From Pantoea sp. Ep11b (lineage in GTDB: Bacteria > Pseudomonadota > Gammaproteobacteria > Enterobacterales > Enterobacteriaceae): a DNA stretch of 64,000 nucleotides. Each line of letters starts with the position of its first letter. Position 1 is the stretch's first letter. Under the pieces are notes generated by a model. It saw only the letters and a list, made by a program, of their open reading frames with translations. It had not been told where the DNA came from and did no database searches. The position numbers were made by a program, and so were the translations under genes. Below are positions 38,342-49,248 of the stretch, piece after piece. The stretch covers positions 2,914,001 through 2,978,000 of the forward strand of contig NZ_CP160631.1 of NCBI RefSeq assembly GCF_040783975.1. Reading direction: 5' to 3'.

Positions 38342-39337
38342 TTATTTCTGGAACTGAGACAGGTTTTCTTTATCAACCGGCACGTAAGGAACGCGGACGA
38401 TCTTATCAACCATCTTGAAGTTGGTTCCGTCAGTAGCGGCTTTGCCGTTTGCCAGGTTGTTGGCAATATCCAGCGTCGCTTTCGCCTGGTTTTCAGCATC
38501 GTTAAGCACGGTACCGGCCAGCGCACCGGATTTCACCAGCGCCAGGGCTTCTGGCAGGGCATCGACGCCGAAGACAGGAATAGAGGACATGTTATGCGCT
38601 TTCAGCGCTTCAACCGCACCCATCGCCATGGCGTCGTTGTTAGCAATCACCACTTCGATTTTCTTCGCGTTCGGGCCAGAGAGCCACGCATCCATCTTAT
38701 CTTTAGCCTGCGCGGTGTCCCACATCGCCGTATCCATCGCTAACTGCTGCGTTTTCAGGCCATCTTTGTTCAGGGTGTCGATCACATATTTGGTACGGGC
38801 TTCCGCATCCGGGTGGCCTGGCTCGCCTTTCAGCAGCACAAACTGGATGGTGCCATCTTTGTTCAGATCCCAGGCTGGCGTCGCTTTCCAGTGCTTCTCA
38901 ATCAGCTTGCCCTGGATAATGCCGGACTCTTTAGAGTCAGTACCCACGTAATAGGCTTTGTCGTAACCGGCCAGCACTTTGGCATTCGGCTCTTTGTTGA
39001 AGAAGACAACCGGCACGTCGTTGGCACGCGCTTTATCCACCACCACCGCAGCAGCGGCCGGGTCAACCAGGTTAATCGCCAGTGCTTTCACGCCTTTAGC
39101 CATCAGCACGTCAATCTGGTCGTTCTGTTTAGACTGGTCATTCTGCGAGTCATTCATCAGCAACTGCACGCCACCGATGGTTTTCGCTTCTTTCTCGATA
39201 TCTTTGCGCACCATTGACATGAAGTTGTCATCATATTTGTAAATGGTTACCCCGATGCGGGTATCAGCTGCGTGAGCGGTTGCGCCAAACATCATGCTGG
39301 CGACCAGGGCGGTAAGCGTGAAAACCTTCTTATTCAT
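38342..39337 (-). CDS. mglB: MglB, periplasmic galactose/glucose-binding protein
   Basis: A 331-residue periplasmic binding protein for D-galactose and D-glucose, also the chemotaxis ligand carrier for Trg. The signal peptide is about residues 1-23 ([19 protein letters not shown]). The mature start [18 protein letters not shown] is family-typical. The calcium site region DLNKDGTIQ is present. I chose the ATG with GGAG five bases upstream; an earlier in-frame start lacks a site. First gene of the operon. Confidence 0.96.
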   Translation of the reverse strand: MNKKVFTLTALVASMMFGATAHAADTRIGVTIYKYDDNFMSMVRKDIEKEAKTIGGVQLLMNDSQNDQSKQNDQIDVLMAKGVKALAINLVDPAAAAVVVDKARANDVPVVFFNKEPNAKVLAGYDKAYYVGTDSKESGIIQGKLIEKHWKATPAWDLNKDGTIQFVLLKGEPGHPDAEARTKYVIDTLNKDGLKTQQLAMDTAMWDTAQAKDKMDAWLSGPNAKKIEVVIANNDAMAMGAVEALKAHNMSSIPVFGVDALPEALALVKSGALAGTVLNDAENQAKATLDIANNLANGKAATDGTNFKMVDKIVRVPYVPVDKENLSQFQK

Positions 39338-39593
39338 GGTATCTCCGGTTTTATTATGCAGGGTCTTTTTAGCGCTGCCGCGCAACCAGGCGGCAGACCA
39401 ATCGGTAAAACAGACGGGCGCGCTGGCTAACGTAATAAGGGCGTTAAGCCTTTGAACGCCATCTCAAACCTGACTTCCCTGTGCCAGAATGCTTCCCTGA
39501 GGCGGGTGTAAACCCGATAACCGGCTACTGAGACCACAACTGATGCCGTTACACTGGCGTTACATAATGTTTCAGTCCGGTAAGACGCTGCCA
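39338..39593. other. Long mglB leader
   Basis: About 250 bases between the predicted mglB start of transcription and its ATG. I see no gene and no recognised riboregulator in it. Confidence 0.4.
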
Positions 39594-39653
39594 TCATAGT
39601 GAGGGCAATGTTAATTAACTGTGAATGTAATCACAGATTGAAAACGGTTACAT
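39594..39653 (-). promoter_or_regulatory. mglB promoter with CRP site and GalS/GalR operator
   Basis: TGTGAATGTAATCACA (39620-39635) is a perfect CRP site. TTGAAAACGGTTACAT (39638-39653) matches the 16-base GalR/GalS operator consensus except at its outermost bases, and it overlaps the galS stop codon. On the minus strand a -10-like TATGAT lies at about 39594-39599. The arrangement resembles the known E. coli mgl promoter. The leader to mglB is then about 250 bases. Confidence 0.8.
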
Positions 39654-40688
39654 GCCTGAATCGCCTGAATTAGTGACGGACTCCACATTTTGCCGCAGCG
39701 CCACCGAATGACGCCGCACCAGGGTCGGCATAAAGATGTGTGTTGCGGTGTCATCAAGCACGCCAGCCGCGCCCTGTAACGCCAGCTCAGTGGCGATTTT
39801 TGCCATAGAAATAATGGGATAGCGGACGGTGGTTAACTGCGGATCGGTGTAACGTGAGATAGGAATGTCATCAAAGCCAATGACAGAAAAATGCTGTGGC
39901 ACCTGAATGCCGTTATCTTTCAGCGCAGTGAGCGCGCCCGCCGCCATGCCGTCGTTGTAGGCAAACACGGCAGTGAGATTCAGATTTCGTCCCAGCAGCT
40001 CCACCATCGCGGCTTCCCCCCCCTGCATATCCGGCTCCGCGCTGGCGATCCAGCTCTCCTGAGGCCGGATGCCCTGCTCTGCCATCGCCTGCAGCCAGCC
40101 CTCGCGACGCTGTGCCACATCCTCGATAGGATGGCTGGAGCAGAGATAACCGATGCGGCTATGTCCCTGCTGTAACAGAGTGCGTGAGGCCATCAGTGCC
40201 CCGGTAACGTTATCAAGGCTGACGCTGCGATGTTCAAAGCCGGGGACGATGCGATTGATGACGACCATGCCCGGCACATGCTGCATAAACTCCGCCAGCT
40301 CCGCGTCCGGCAGGGTCTTGGCATGGACCACCAGGGCGCTGCAGCGCTGCCGAATCAGCACTTCGATCGCATGGCGCTCTTTCTCTTCCTGATGCCAGGA
40401 GTTGCTGATTAACACATGCTTATGGACGCGCTGCGCCACGGTATCTACCGCTTTCACCAGCGCCCCGAAGAAGGGATCGGAAACATCCATTACCACCACC
40501 CCGATTGTGTCGCTGACCTGCGTGGCCAGCGCCTGGGCGTTGGCATTGGGACGATAGCCCAGCGCTTCGACTGCCTGTAACACGGCGTCGCGGGTGTCAG
40601 AGGTCACGGCGTTGCTCTGATTAAGCACGCGCGACACGGTCGCTACGGATACGCCAGCCTGACGGGCAACATCACGGATTGTTATCAT
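39648..40688 (-). CDS. galS: GalS, LacI-family repressor of galactose transport
   Basis: A 346-residue regulator with the N-terminal helix-turn-helix [21 protein letters not shown] and hinge [11 protein letters not shown]. The C-terminal periplasmic-binding-protein-like domain binds galactose/fucose. Placement between mglB and yeiB identifies GalS rather than GalR. A GalR/GalS-type operator and a CRP site lie upstream, consistent with autoregulation. Confidence 0.93.
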   Translation of the reverse strand: MITIRDVARQAGVSVATVSRVLNQSNAVTSDTRDAVLQAVEALGYRPNANAQALATQVSDTIGVVVMDVSDPFFGALVKAVDTVAQRVHKHVLISNSWHQEEKERHAIEVLIRQRCSALVVHAKTLPDAELAEFMQHVPGMVVINRIVPGFEHRSVSLDNVTGALMASRTLLQQGHSRIGYLCSSHPIEDVAQRREGWLQAMAEQGIRPQESWIASAEPDMQGGEAAMVELLGRNLNLTAVFAYNDGMAAGALTALKDNGIQVPQHFSVIGFDDIPISRYTDPQLTTVRYPIISMAKIATELALQGAAGVLDDTATHIFMPTLVRRHSVALRQNVESVTNSGDSGM

Positions 40689-40770
40689 GCAGCAGTTCCA
40701 GAAAGGAAAAAGAGGGCATCACGCCGGGTTGTACACCGGCGCTATTTTGTCAGGGGCAGGCAATGTGCAG

Positions 40771-40805
40771 CGTGAATTGCGTCACATCAATGAAAACGGT
40801 TACAT
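40771..40805 (-). promoter_or_regulatory. galS upstream CRP site and GalS/GalR operator
   Basis: CGTGA-N6-TCACA (40771-40786) is a CRP site with one mismatch. ATGAAAACGGTTACAT (40790-40805) is the same 16-base operator type as at mglB, differing only in its first base from that copy. Confidence 0.7.
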
Positions 40806-40835
40806 ACAATTATGTAACCTTTGTGATGGCGGTCA

Positions 40836-41996
40836 TTATCCTGCGCGATCGGTGAGGCGCGATTTACCGGCGGAGAACAGCGTAAGCCGCCGCCACAGCC
40901 ACTCCAGCGGACCCTGAGCGAAGAAATGTAACCAGATGAGTGAAAACAGGATATTGATGAGCCATATCAGCGGCACCATCATGACCAGTTCCAGCCGGGT
41001 AAAGTGCATATAGAGGTTAAAGCGATAAAAAAGCGTGGTGCAGATAAGTGACTGTAACAGATAGTTGGTCAGCGCCATGCGGCCAACACACTGGATGGCA
41101 TGACTGATACGCCAGCGCGCTATCTGCGGCCAGTAAGCCAGACAGAGCGCGGCATAGCCCAGGCTGATGAGCGGACTGGCGAGATCGCGCGGCGTCTGCA
41201 GATAGAAGCCGCTCCAGCGAAACTCCCAGTGTAACAGCCACTGCGCGGCCACCCCGGCAACCGCGATGGCGAATCCGGGCGTCAGCAGTCGTGCCGCCGC
41301 CTGGCGATAGTGCTGCGCGGAAAACTGACCGGTCAGCCAGCCGCTGCGTAATAGTGCGCCGCCGATCATCATCAGGCCCGCCAGCTGCCAGCCATACTGC
41401 GCCGCCAGCGCCATCAGCCCGGAAGAGAGATGGTCCAGCCGGTTCTGTACGGCTTCCCACCCGCCGGTGATTTTCCAGTACTGTTCATATTGCAGATCGG
41501 CAGCGCCTGGCAGCCAGGAACGGGTCGGTTCGGGGTCGGAGATCGACCCGAACACCAGCAGCACGCCACAGCCCACCAGATAGAGCAGAATACCGGTATT
41601 CATCAGACTGCGGGTGGATGGAACGTCGCGCAACACCCGCCAGACCACCAGCCCGATCACACCGTAATCCAGCAGGATATCGCCCTCCCACAAAAAAACC
41701 GCATGCAGGAAACCGATTATCACCAGCAGTGAGAGCCTGGCCGTCAGCCAGCGGCTGCCACGCGGCAGCTGCAGCTGCAGACCCGCGCCAAACAGCAGGG
41801 CAAACAGGGTGAGGAATTTGAGCTGGGCGAAGGTGTCAGAGAGCGCCCAGGTCCAGGCATCGCTCAGGGTGACACTGCCCTGCCAGGCGGGATTGAGATA
41901 GGCGGCCGAGGGCAAGCCAAAGCCGACGATATTAAGCAGCAGAATGCCGAGAATGGCACAGCCACGAATGAAATCCAGCGCGTGATAGCGTTGCAT
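40836..41996 (-). CDS. yeiB: YeiB, DUF418 family inner-membrane protein
   Basis: A 386-residue multi-helix membrane protein of unknown function. The start MQRYHALDFIRGCAILGILLLNI is the family N-terminus, and the C-terminal DUF418 domain includes the late stretch GRMALTNYLLQSLICT. The family is distantly related to membrane acyltransferase-like proteins. I chose ATG 41996 to match YeiB length (385 in E. coli). It lies 50 bases after folE; the gap holds an inverted pair GGCGGGC/GCCCGCC. Confidence 0.9.
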   Translation of the reverse strand: MQRYHALDFIRGCAILGILLLNIVGFGLPSAAYLNPAWQGSVTLSDAWTWALSDTFAQLKFLTLFALLFGAGLQLQLPRGSRWLTARLSLLVIIGFLHAVFLWEGDILLDYGVIGLVVWRVLRDVPSTRSLMNTGILLYLVGCGVLLVFGSISDPEPTRSWLPGAADLQYEQYWKITGGWEAVQNRLDHLSSGLMALAAQYGWQLAGLMMIGGALLRSGWLTGQFSAQHYRQAAARLLTPGFAIAVAGVAAQWLLHWEFRWSGFYLQTPRDLASPLISLGYAALCLAYWPQIARWRISHAIQCVGRMALTNYLLQSLICTTLFYRFNLYMHFTRLELVMMVPLIWLINILFSLIWLHFFAQGPLEWLWRRLTLFSAGKSRLTDRAG

Positions 41997-42046
41997 GCGG
42001 CACCCTGCCCCAATGAGGCGGGCTACGTTATGCGCCCGCCGTAAAT

Positions 42047-42712
42047 TCAACTATGGCGCACCGCGCGCAAAAATTCCTGGCGGGTATTCTGACTGGACTT
42101 AAACAGACCGCCCAGGGAGGTCGTGGTGGTGGCGCTGGTGGCATCTTTCACGCCACGCGCTTTCACACAGTAATGCACCGCATCAATGGAGACGGCGACA
42201 TTATTGGTGCCCAGCAGCGTCTGCAGCGCGACCAGAACCTGCTGCGTCAGACGCTCCTGCACCTGCGGACGCTGGGCAAAGAACTGGACGATGCGGTTGA
42301 TTTTCGACAGGCCAATCACCTTATCTTTCGGGATATAGGCGACGGTGGCTTTACCGTCGATGATCACAAAATGGTGTTCACAGGTGCTGGTCAGGGTGAT
42401 GTCGCGCACGGTCACCATCTCATCAACCTTCATCTTATTTTCGATAACGGTGATTTTCGGGAAGTTGGCGTAGTCGAGACCGGAAAAGACCTCATCCACA
42501 TACATTTTGGCGATGCGGTGTGGCGTTTCCATCAGGCTGTCATCTTCCAGATCCAGATTCAGCAGCTGCATGATCTCCGTCATGTGCCCGGCAATCAGGC
42601 TCTTACGCGTTTCGTCATCAATGTCGCGCGTCGGTGCACGTAACGGCGTTTCCAGTCCTCGCGCCAGCAGCGCTTCATGGACCAGGGCAGCTTCCTGACT
42701 TAAGGTGCTCAT
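42047..42712 (-). CDS. folE: FolE, GTP cyclohydrolase I
   Basis: A 221-residue enzyme converting GTP to 7,8-dihydroneopterin triphosphate, the first step of folate synthesis. Zinc ligands lie in TSTCEHHFV and HYCVKARGV. The substrate-binding stretch [23 protein letters not shown] is intact. ATG 42712 follows GGAGAAGAG and gives the family length; an upstream in-frame start is unsupported. Confidence 0.96.
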   Translation of the reverse strand: MSTLSQEAALVHEALLARGLETPLRAPTRDIDDETRKSLIAGHMTEIMQLLNLDLEDDSLMETPHRIAKMYVDEVFSGLDYANFPKITVIENKMKVDEMVTVRDITLTSTCEHHFVIIDGKATVAYIPKDKVIGLSKINRIVQFFAQRPQVQERLTQQVLVALQTLLGTNNVAVSIDAVHYCVKARGVKDATSATTTTSLGGLFKSSQNTRQEFLRAVRHS

Positions 42713-42837
42713 CGTACTCTTCTCCGGCTGGTGTTGCGCCCGCAAGCCTTTGCCAGCGGGCCCTGTAATCAGGCGCGTATTGTGAAACTTTCTTTGCGGG
42801 GAATCCAGCAATCAATCAGATTGGTGAAGAAAGCTTT

Positions 42838-43965
42838 TTATCCGGTTCGTCGCCAGACCAGCAGACCCGCCCAGACCAGGCTGATCCCGGCGACCCACAG
42901 GGCAGGCTCCAGCCGGTGCCAGAGGATGGCAGAGAGAAAGGAGAGCAGCGGCCCGGCCAGCTGGCCGATCGCATAGCCGGTGGTGAGCAGGCCCGCCATG
43001 TAGCGCAGATGGTCAGGTGCCAGTTCGCGGGCACAGAGCATTGAGAGCTGCACCACGCTGAGGAAGCCGCCGCCCACCAGCAACGCGCCTGCCAGCAGAC
43101 CGCTGAAGCATGGCAGCAGAGCCGCAGCAAAAACGCCCAGCGCCTGCGCCCAGAGCACCAGCGCCAGCCGGACGTGGCTGTGCCCCCATCGGCGTGTCAG
43201 GATCCCCAGCCCGATGCCGATCACCGCTGCGCCCCCAAAAACGGGCCAGACAAACTGCGCGAAGATGCCGTCAGGAAAGCGCGTGGCCGCCATCTGCGAC
43301 AAAAAGGTGGCGGGCAGAATGTAGCCGAAGCCCGCCAGCGTGTAACTCGCGACCAGACGTTTAAGGTTGCGATCCAGCACCAGCGGTACAGGCGTCTGAT
43401 CGGGGCGATGCAGTTCACCCGGACGCGGCAGATGTCGGGTGATGAGCGCGATCAGCAGCAGCGCCAGCGTACCGTAGGCGGCCCAGGCCACACCGGCAGA
43501 GACCTGCAGCGTATGCAGCAGCACGCCCAGCAGGCCGCTGACAAAAATGCCGCACCCTGGCCCGGCAAAAACGGCGGCCGACAGCCCTGCCCGCCCGTGA
43601 CGATGCAGCTGTTCATTGCTCCAGGCCGCGACCAGCACCATCGCCCAGCCGCTGGCCCAGCCAATCAGAAAGCGGATTGCGCCATGCAGCCATGGCCCGC
43701 TGGCGAAGGCGGAAAGCAGGGTCAGGATCACTGCGCCCCACACGCCCGCCTGCAGCCGCAGCTCGACCCGTCTGTGCGCCCGCATCGCATCAAACGAGCC
43801 GCACAGATAGCCCAGATAGTTAAACGCGGCGACCAGGCTGGCGCTGGTAAGCGTCAGCTGGTGTGCCTGAATCATCAGCGGCACCTGGGGCGTAAAGGCA
43901 AAGCGGCCAATCCCCATAGCCACAAATAAAGTTAAAAACGCGCTGAGCGCGACGCGTAACGCCAT
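42838..43965 (-). CDS. YbfB/YjiJ-family MFS transporter
   Basis: A 375-residue membrane protein with about 12 helices. GIGRFAFTPQVPLM near the N-terminus and NYLGYLCGS match the YbfB/YjiJ family. The substrate is unknown. I chose ATG 43965, with AGGAG just upstream; a longer in-frame start would run into the divergent promoter. It is transcribed away from a LysR-type gene that may control it. Confidence 0.83.
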   Translation of the reverse strand: MALRVALSAFLTLFVAMGIGRFAFTPQVPLMIQAHQLTLTSASLVAAFNYLGYLCGSFDAMRAHRRVELRLQAGVWGAVILTLLSAFASGPWLHGAIRFLIGWASGWAMVLVAAWSNEQLHRHGRAGLSAAVFAGPGCGIFVSGLLGVLLHTLQVSAGVAWAAYGTLALLLIALITRHLPRPGELHRPDQTPVPLVLDRNLKRLVASYTLAGFGYILPATFLSQMAATRFPDGIFAQFVWPVFGGAAVIGIGLGILTRRWGHSHVRLALVLWAQALGVFAAALLPCFSGLLAGALLVGGGFLSVVQLSMLCARELAPDHLRYMAGLLTTGYAIGQLAGPLLSFLSAILWHRLEPALWVAGISLVWAGLLVWRRTG

Positions 43966-44082
43966 TGCTGAACTCCTGCTGTGCTGCCCTGAGATCTCAT
44001 CTGACTTGCTAACAGCATGCAGGATGACTAAACTCACGGAAAGTGAATATTATTAACCAACTTGTTTACAGGAAGAGAAGAT

Positions 44083-44994
44083 ATGGATCTGGTTCAGCTG
44101 CGTATGTTCTGTTCCGTCGCCGAAACGGGTTCACTGGCTCGCGCGGCAGAGCAGCTGCATCGCGTTCCCTCTAATCTCACCACGCGGCTGCGCCAGCTGG
44201 AAGAAGAATTAGGGGTGGATCTCTTTATTCGTGAGAAGCAGCGCATTCGCCTGTCGCCGATGGGCCATAATTTTCTCAACTATGCGCAGCGCATCCTGAC
44301 ACTGAGCGAAGAAGCGATGAGCATGACCCGCACCGGTAAACCGGCGGGCAACTTTGCGCTCGGCTCCATGGAGAGCACGGCAGCGACCCGTCTGCCCGGC
44401 CTGCTCGCCGCCTATCACCAGCGTTTTCCGGCGGTGGCGCTGTCGCTGATCACCGGCACCTCGGGCGAAATTATCGATCGGGTGCGTGAAGGCACCCTGG
44501 CCGCCGCACTGGTGGATGGCCCGGTCGCCCACGACGACCTGAATGGCTGTATCGCATTTCGTGAGGAGATGGTGCTGATCACCGGGCTCGACCATGCGCC
44601 GATTACCACAGCGCGCGACGTTCAGGGCGACACCCTGTTCGCCTTCCGCAACAGCTGCTCCTACCGGGTCAAGCTGGAGAGCTGGTATCGCGACAGCCAG
44701 ACCGCGCCCGATAATGTGATGGAGATTCAGTCCTATCACGCCATGCTGGCCTGCGTGGCGGGCGGCGCCGGGGTCGCGATGATCCCGGCGTCGGTGCTGA
44801 AACAGATGGCGGATCGGTCGCGTGTGCAGGTCCACACGCTGCCTCCCGCTTACCGCGACACGGCCACCTGGCTGATGTGGCGACGCGACGCCTTTACGCC
44901 GAATGTTGAGGCGCTGAAGTATCTGATTATCGAACAGTTTGACGATCGTCCGCTCAATGATGAGCTGATGCATCCATTACAGGCGGCGGAATAA
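44083..44994 (+). CDS. LysR-family transcriptional regulator
   Basis: A 303-residue regulator. The N-terminal winged helix is MDLVQLRMFCSVAETGSLAR to LGVDLFIREKQRIRLSPMG, and the effector-binding domain spans about residues 90-295. The reading RVPSNLTTRLRQLE resembles PtrR/YneJ, but I would not name it. ATG 44083 lies after AGGAAGAG; an earlier in-frame start adds seven residues. The 117-base divergent gap to the MFS gene is the expected operator location; an AT-rich stretch around 44045-44060 may hold it. Confidence 0.86.
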   Translation: MDLVQLRMFCSVAETGSLARAAEQLHRVPSNLTTRLRQLEEELGVDLFIREKQRIRLSPMGHNFLNYAQRILTLSEEAMSMTRTGKPAGNFALGSMESTAATRLPGLLAAYHQRFPAVALSLITGTSGEIIDRVREGTLAAALVDGPVAHDDLNGCIAFREEMVLITGLDHAPITTARDVQGDTLFAFRNSCSYRVKLESWYRDSQTAPDNVMEIQSYHAMLACVAGGAGVAMIPASVLKQMADRSRVQVHTLPPAYRDTATWLMWRRDAFTPNVEALKYLIIEQFDDRPLNDELMHPLQAAE

Positions 44995-45037
44995 GCGTTC
45001 CGCGCTATGTTTAAGAGTCTGGCCCATCCGGCCCTGA

Positions 45038-46219
<1,182 letters not shown>

Positions 46220-46231
46220 TCAGGAGGCGTT

Positions 46232-47074
46232 ATGGCATCCACTCTGGAGCTACTGGAAGAACACCGTATCTTTGGCGGCTGGCAGCAGCGCTGGCGGCAT
46301 CCGTCAGCGGTGCTGAACTGCCCGATGACCTTCAGCATCTATCTGCCCGATCCGCACGGTGATGCGCCGCCACCGGTCGTCTGGTTTCTGGCCGGGCTGA
46401 CCTGCAACGATGAGAACTTTACCACCAAAGCGGGCGCGCAGCGGGTGGCGGCGGAGCTGGGTCTGGTGCTGATTATGCCGGACACCAGCCCGCGTGGCGA
46501 AGGGGTCGCAAATGATGAGGCTTACGATCTGGGCCAGGGGGCGGGGTTTTATCTCAACGCCACTCAGCAACCCTGGGCCAGCCATTTCCGCATGTTCGAC
46601 TATCTGAGCAGCGAGCTGCCCGCCCTGATTGCGGATAACTTCAAGGTCAGTGAACGTCAGTCGATTATGGGGCACTCTATGGGCGGTCACGGCGCGCTGA
46701 TGCTGGCGCTGCGTCTGGGCAACCGTTTCGCCTCGGCTTCTGCCTTTGCACCCATCGTCAATCCGATGCAGGTGCCCTGGGGGCAGAAAGCCTTTACGGC
46801 CTATCTGGGCGAGGATCGGGCGGGGTGGAGTGAGTATGACAGCTGCCAGCTGATGGCAGAGGTGTCACACCGGCTGCCGATGCTGATTGACCAGGGGGAC
46901 AACGATCAGTTCCTGGCCGATCAGCTGCAGCCGGAGCGGTTAGAGGCGGTTGCCCGCGACATGGGCTTCCCGCTGACCCTTCGTATTCAGCCGGGTTATG
47001 ACCATAGCTACTTCTTCATTGCCAGCTTTGTGGAAGATCATCTGCGTTTCCATGCCCAGCATCTGCTGGTGTAG
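46232..47074 (+). CDS. yeiG: YeiG, S-formylglutathione hydrolase
   Basis: A 280-residue esterase-D-type alpha/beta hydrolase that releases formate from S-formylglutathione. The nucleophile is Ser in [10 protein letters not shown], Asp lies in DQGDNDQFL and His in GYDHSYFFI. Sequences such as [20 protein letters not shown] N-terminus and EDHLRFHAQ at the end match YeiG better than FrmB. It follows frmA closely and ends at a strong terminator. Confidence 0.93.
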   Translation: MASTLELLEEHRIFGGWQQRWRHPSAVLNCPMTFSIYLPDPHGDAPPPVVWFLAGLTCNDENFTTKAGAQRVAAELGLVLIMPDTSPRGEGVANDEAYDLGQGAGFYLNATQQPWASHFRMFDYLSSELPALIADNFKVSERQSIMGHSMGGHGALMLALRLGNRFASASAFAPIVNPMQVPWGQKAFTAYLGEDRAGWSEYDSCQLMAEVSHRLPMLIDQGDNDQFLADQLQPERLEAVARDMGFPLTLRIQPGYDHSYFFIASFVEDHLRFHAQHLLV

Positions 47075-47080
47075 CTGACA

Positions 47081-47111
47081 TTCAGGGCCGCATTAGCGGC
47101 CCTGAATTTTT
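47081..47111 (+). terminator. Terminator of frmA-yeiG
   Basis: TTCAGGGCCGC (47081-47091) pairs perfectly with GCGGCCCTGAA (47096-47106) around ATTA and is followed by five T residues. Confidence 0.93.
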
Positions 47112-47167
47112 ACTGCGGGAGAGGATTAAGGTTACTGCCGCTCGCCTCATCACGGGCTTCAGCCCTG

Positions 47168-47959
47168 TCAGACCAGCGCCGGGCCGGTCAGCCCATCGAT
47201 CATCACCTGCGGAATGCCGCGTGAGCAGTGTTCGATACGGCCATTTACCCCATAGACCTTCGCCAGCGTGTCAGGCGTGATCACTTTATCCGGCTGCCCT
47301 TGCGCCACCAGCGCCCCCTGCTTCAGCATCAGGGCATGTTGCGCATGCCGCAGCGCGATATTGATATCATGCACCACCACCACCGTAACGATGTTACGCA
47401 GGGCTGTTTCGCGCCGCACCAGGTCCATGACGTGGAACTGATAGTTGAGATCCAGTGCGCTCAGCGGTTCATCCAGCAGCAGCAGTGCCGGGCGGCGGAT
47501 CAGCGACTGCGCCAGACCGACCAGCTGCTTCTGCCCCCCGGAGAGCTGATCGAGATAGCGCATTGCCAGATGCGCGATGCCAAGCTGCTCCAGCAGATGC
47601 ATGATTTCCGCTTCGCTGCTCGCGCTGTGCAGCCCGCCCGAGGCGCGCTGCGCCACGATGATGGACTCCAGGACATGCAGATGTACACCCGCAGGCAGCG
47701 ACTGCGGCAGATAGACCACATTCTTTGCACGGCGGGCAAACGGCTGGGTCATCAGATCCTCGCCGTTCAGCCACATCTCGCCCTGCCCTTTATTCAGCCC
47801 TGCCAGCGCACGCAGCAGCGTCGATTTACCACAACCATTCGGCCCCAGCAGCACCGTGATCTCGCCGCGCGGCAGTGGCGCAACGTTCAGGTTCTCAATC
47901 ACTTTATGTTTGGGATACCCGGCGCAGAAGCCGCGTAAGGTCAGACCCTGTTCCATCAT
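47168..47959 (-). CDS. Iron(III)-siderophore-type ABC transporter ATPase
   Basis: A 263-residue FecE/FepC-type ATPase: Walker A GPNGCGKSTLL, signature LSGGQKQLVGLAQ, Walker B LLLLDEPLSALD and switch His in VVVHDINIALRH. Its start overlaps the permease stop (ATGA), so both subunits are made together. A Fur-type box precedes the pair, suggesting iron-complex uptake; the ligand is unknown. Confidence 0.88.
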   Translation of the reverse strand: MMEQGLTLRGFCAGYPKHKVIENLNVAPLPRGEITVLLGPNGCGKSTLLRALAGLNKGQGEMWLNGEDLMTQPFARRAKNVVYLPQSLPAGVHLHVLESIIVAQRASGGLHSASSEAEIMHLLEQLGIAHLAMRYLDQLSGGQKQLVGLAQSLIRRPALLLLDEPLSALDLNYQFHVMDLVRRETALRNIVTVVVVHDINIALRHAQHALMLKQGALVAQGQPDKVITPDTLAKVYGVNGRIEHCSRGIPQVMIDGLTGPALV

Positions 47960-49032
47960 ACTGTCCCCCGATGACGCAAGATAATACTCAGGAAGAACGG
48001 CACACCGATCAGTGAGGTCACGATGCCGACAGGGATGATCACGCCAGGGATCAGGTTTTTCGAGGCGACCGATGCCAGCGACAGCACCAGGGCGCCGACC
48101 AGCGCACTGGCAGGCAGATAGAAACGGTGATCTTCACCAAACATCATGCGGGCAATGTGCGGCGCGACCAGGCCGATAAAGCCGATCGGCCCGACAAACG
48201 CCACGGCCAGCGCGGAGAGCACGCTGATGCGCAGTAAGGTGGTCAGGCGCAGACGACGCACGTCGATGCCAAAGCTAACCGCACGATCTTCGCCCAGACG
48301 CAGCGCCGTGAGTTTCCAGCTGCTCATCATCGAGAACGGCACCAGGATAATCAGCGCCAGGCTCAGCACCCCCAGCTTCTCCCAGGAGGCGCGCGCCAGG
48401 CTGCCCATGGTCCAGAACACCAGGCCCTGCAGGGTATCTTCGCTGGCGATGAACTGCATCATGGAGACCAGCGCGTTGAAGGTGAAGACCAGTGCAATAC
48501 CGAACAGCACCACACCCGCCGAGGAGACCTGCGTCCAGCGGGTAACGGCATCGAGCATCAGCGCGGCTAACAGCGCAAAAACAAAGGCGTTGGCCGAGAT
48601 TAACCACTGATCGGGAATGCCGGGGATCCCGATGCCAAGGATGATGGCCAGCGCCGCGCCAAAGGCTGCCGCCGAGGAAACCCCCAGGGTAAACGGACTC
48701 GCCAGCGGGTTATTGAGGATGGTCTGCATTTCCGCGCCCGCCAGGCCCAGCGACAGCCCCACCACCAGCGCCATCAGCGCATACGGCAGACGAATATCCC
48801 AGACGATAACGCGGGTGCCGGCATCGACGTTGTCAGGATTGAGCAGCGTATTCCACAGCGTATCCAGGGAGAGTCCGGCCGGACCCAGCGTGAAATCGAG
48901 GATCAGCGAGGCGACGATCGCCAGCAGCAGCACGCCAATCCAGACAAGGCGGCGGCGCAGCACCTGATGATAGTTTTGCATGGTGTGGTGAAGCGTTTCT
49001 TCCCCCGCCAGCAGCGAAGTTTCGGTAGTCAT
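47956..49032 (-). CDS. FecCD-family ABC transporter permease
   Basis: A 358-residue permease with about 9-10 helices. The family motifs RLPYALMALVVGLSLGLAGAEMQ and VGPIGFIGLVAPHIARM (coupling region) are present. A hydrophilic N-terminus of about 28 residues precedes helix 1. A single permease would act as a homodimer with the ATPase encoded next. No periplasmic binding-protein gene lies nearby. Confidence 0.88.
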   Translation of the reverse strand: MTTETSLLAGEETLHHTMQNYHQVLRRRLVWIGVLLLAIVASLILDFTLGPAGLSLDTLWNTLLNPDNVDAGTRVIVWDIRLPYALMALVVGLSLGLAGAEMQTILNNPLASPFTLGVSSAAAFGAALAIILGIGIPGIPDQWLISANAFVFALLAALMLDAVTRWTQVSSAGVVLFGIALVFTFNALVSMMQFIASEDTLQGLVFWTMGSLARASWEKLGVLSLALIILVPFSMMSSWKLTALRLGEDRAVSFGIDVRRLRLTTLLRISVLSALAVAFVGPIGFIGLVAPHIARMMFGEDHRFYLPASALVGALVLSLASVASKNLIPGVIIPVGIVTSLIGVPFFLSIILRHRGTV

Positions 49033-49085
49033 GTTTTAACCCTGTGTGGCTATCACGTCAGAAAACGCAGCCACAATAGTCCAGG

Positions 49086-49103
49086 TGATAATAATTATCA
49101 ATT
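49086..49103 (-). promoter_or_regulatory. Fur box upstream of the iron ABC transporter genes
   Basis: TGATAATAATTATCAATT lies about 55-70 bases before the permease ATG. It contains GATAATAATTATC, close to the Fur core GATAATGATAATCATTATC, and supports iron repression of the operon. Confidence 0.75.
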
Positions 49104-49164
49104 CGTTAGCACAAGCGAGACGCGAAAAAACAGTAAAAAAGGGTGTTGATATGGGCGGGAAAGT

Positions 49165-49218
49165 GCAGACACAACACATTGAAGTGGCAGAAGAGGCACC
49201 TCAACGCGCTGTGTCTGC
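49165..49218. other. Inverted repeat downstream of lysP
   Basis: GCAGACACA (49165-49173) and TGTGTCTGC (49210-49218) are complementary with a 36-base spacer. It might act in lysP transcription ending, but no T tract is present. Confidence 0.3.
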
Positions 49219-49248
49219 TCGCTGACTGAACGGCGTCAGCGTACAGCG

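Noticed and set aside
43174..43929. 251-codon plus-strand open frame
   Set aside because: Opposite the YbfB-type transporter gene; Gln/Arg/Pro-rich shadow.
43966..44037. N-terminal extension of the YbfB-type transporter
   Set aside because: The extra 24 codons are not membrane-like, run into the divergent promoter region, and the internal ATG has AGGAG.
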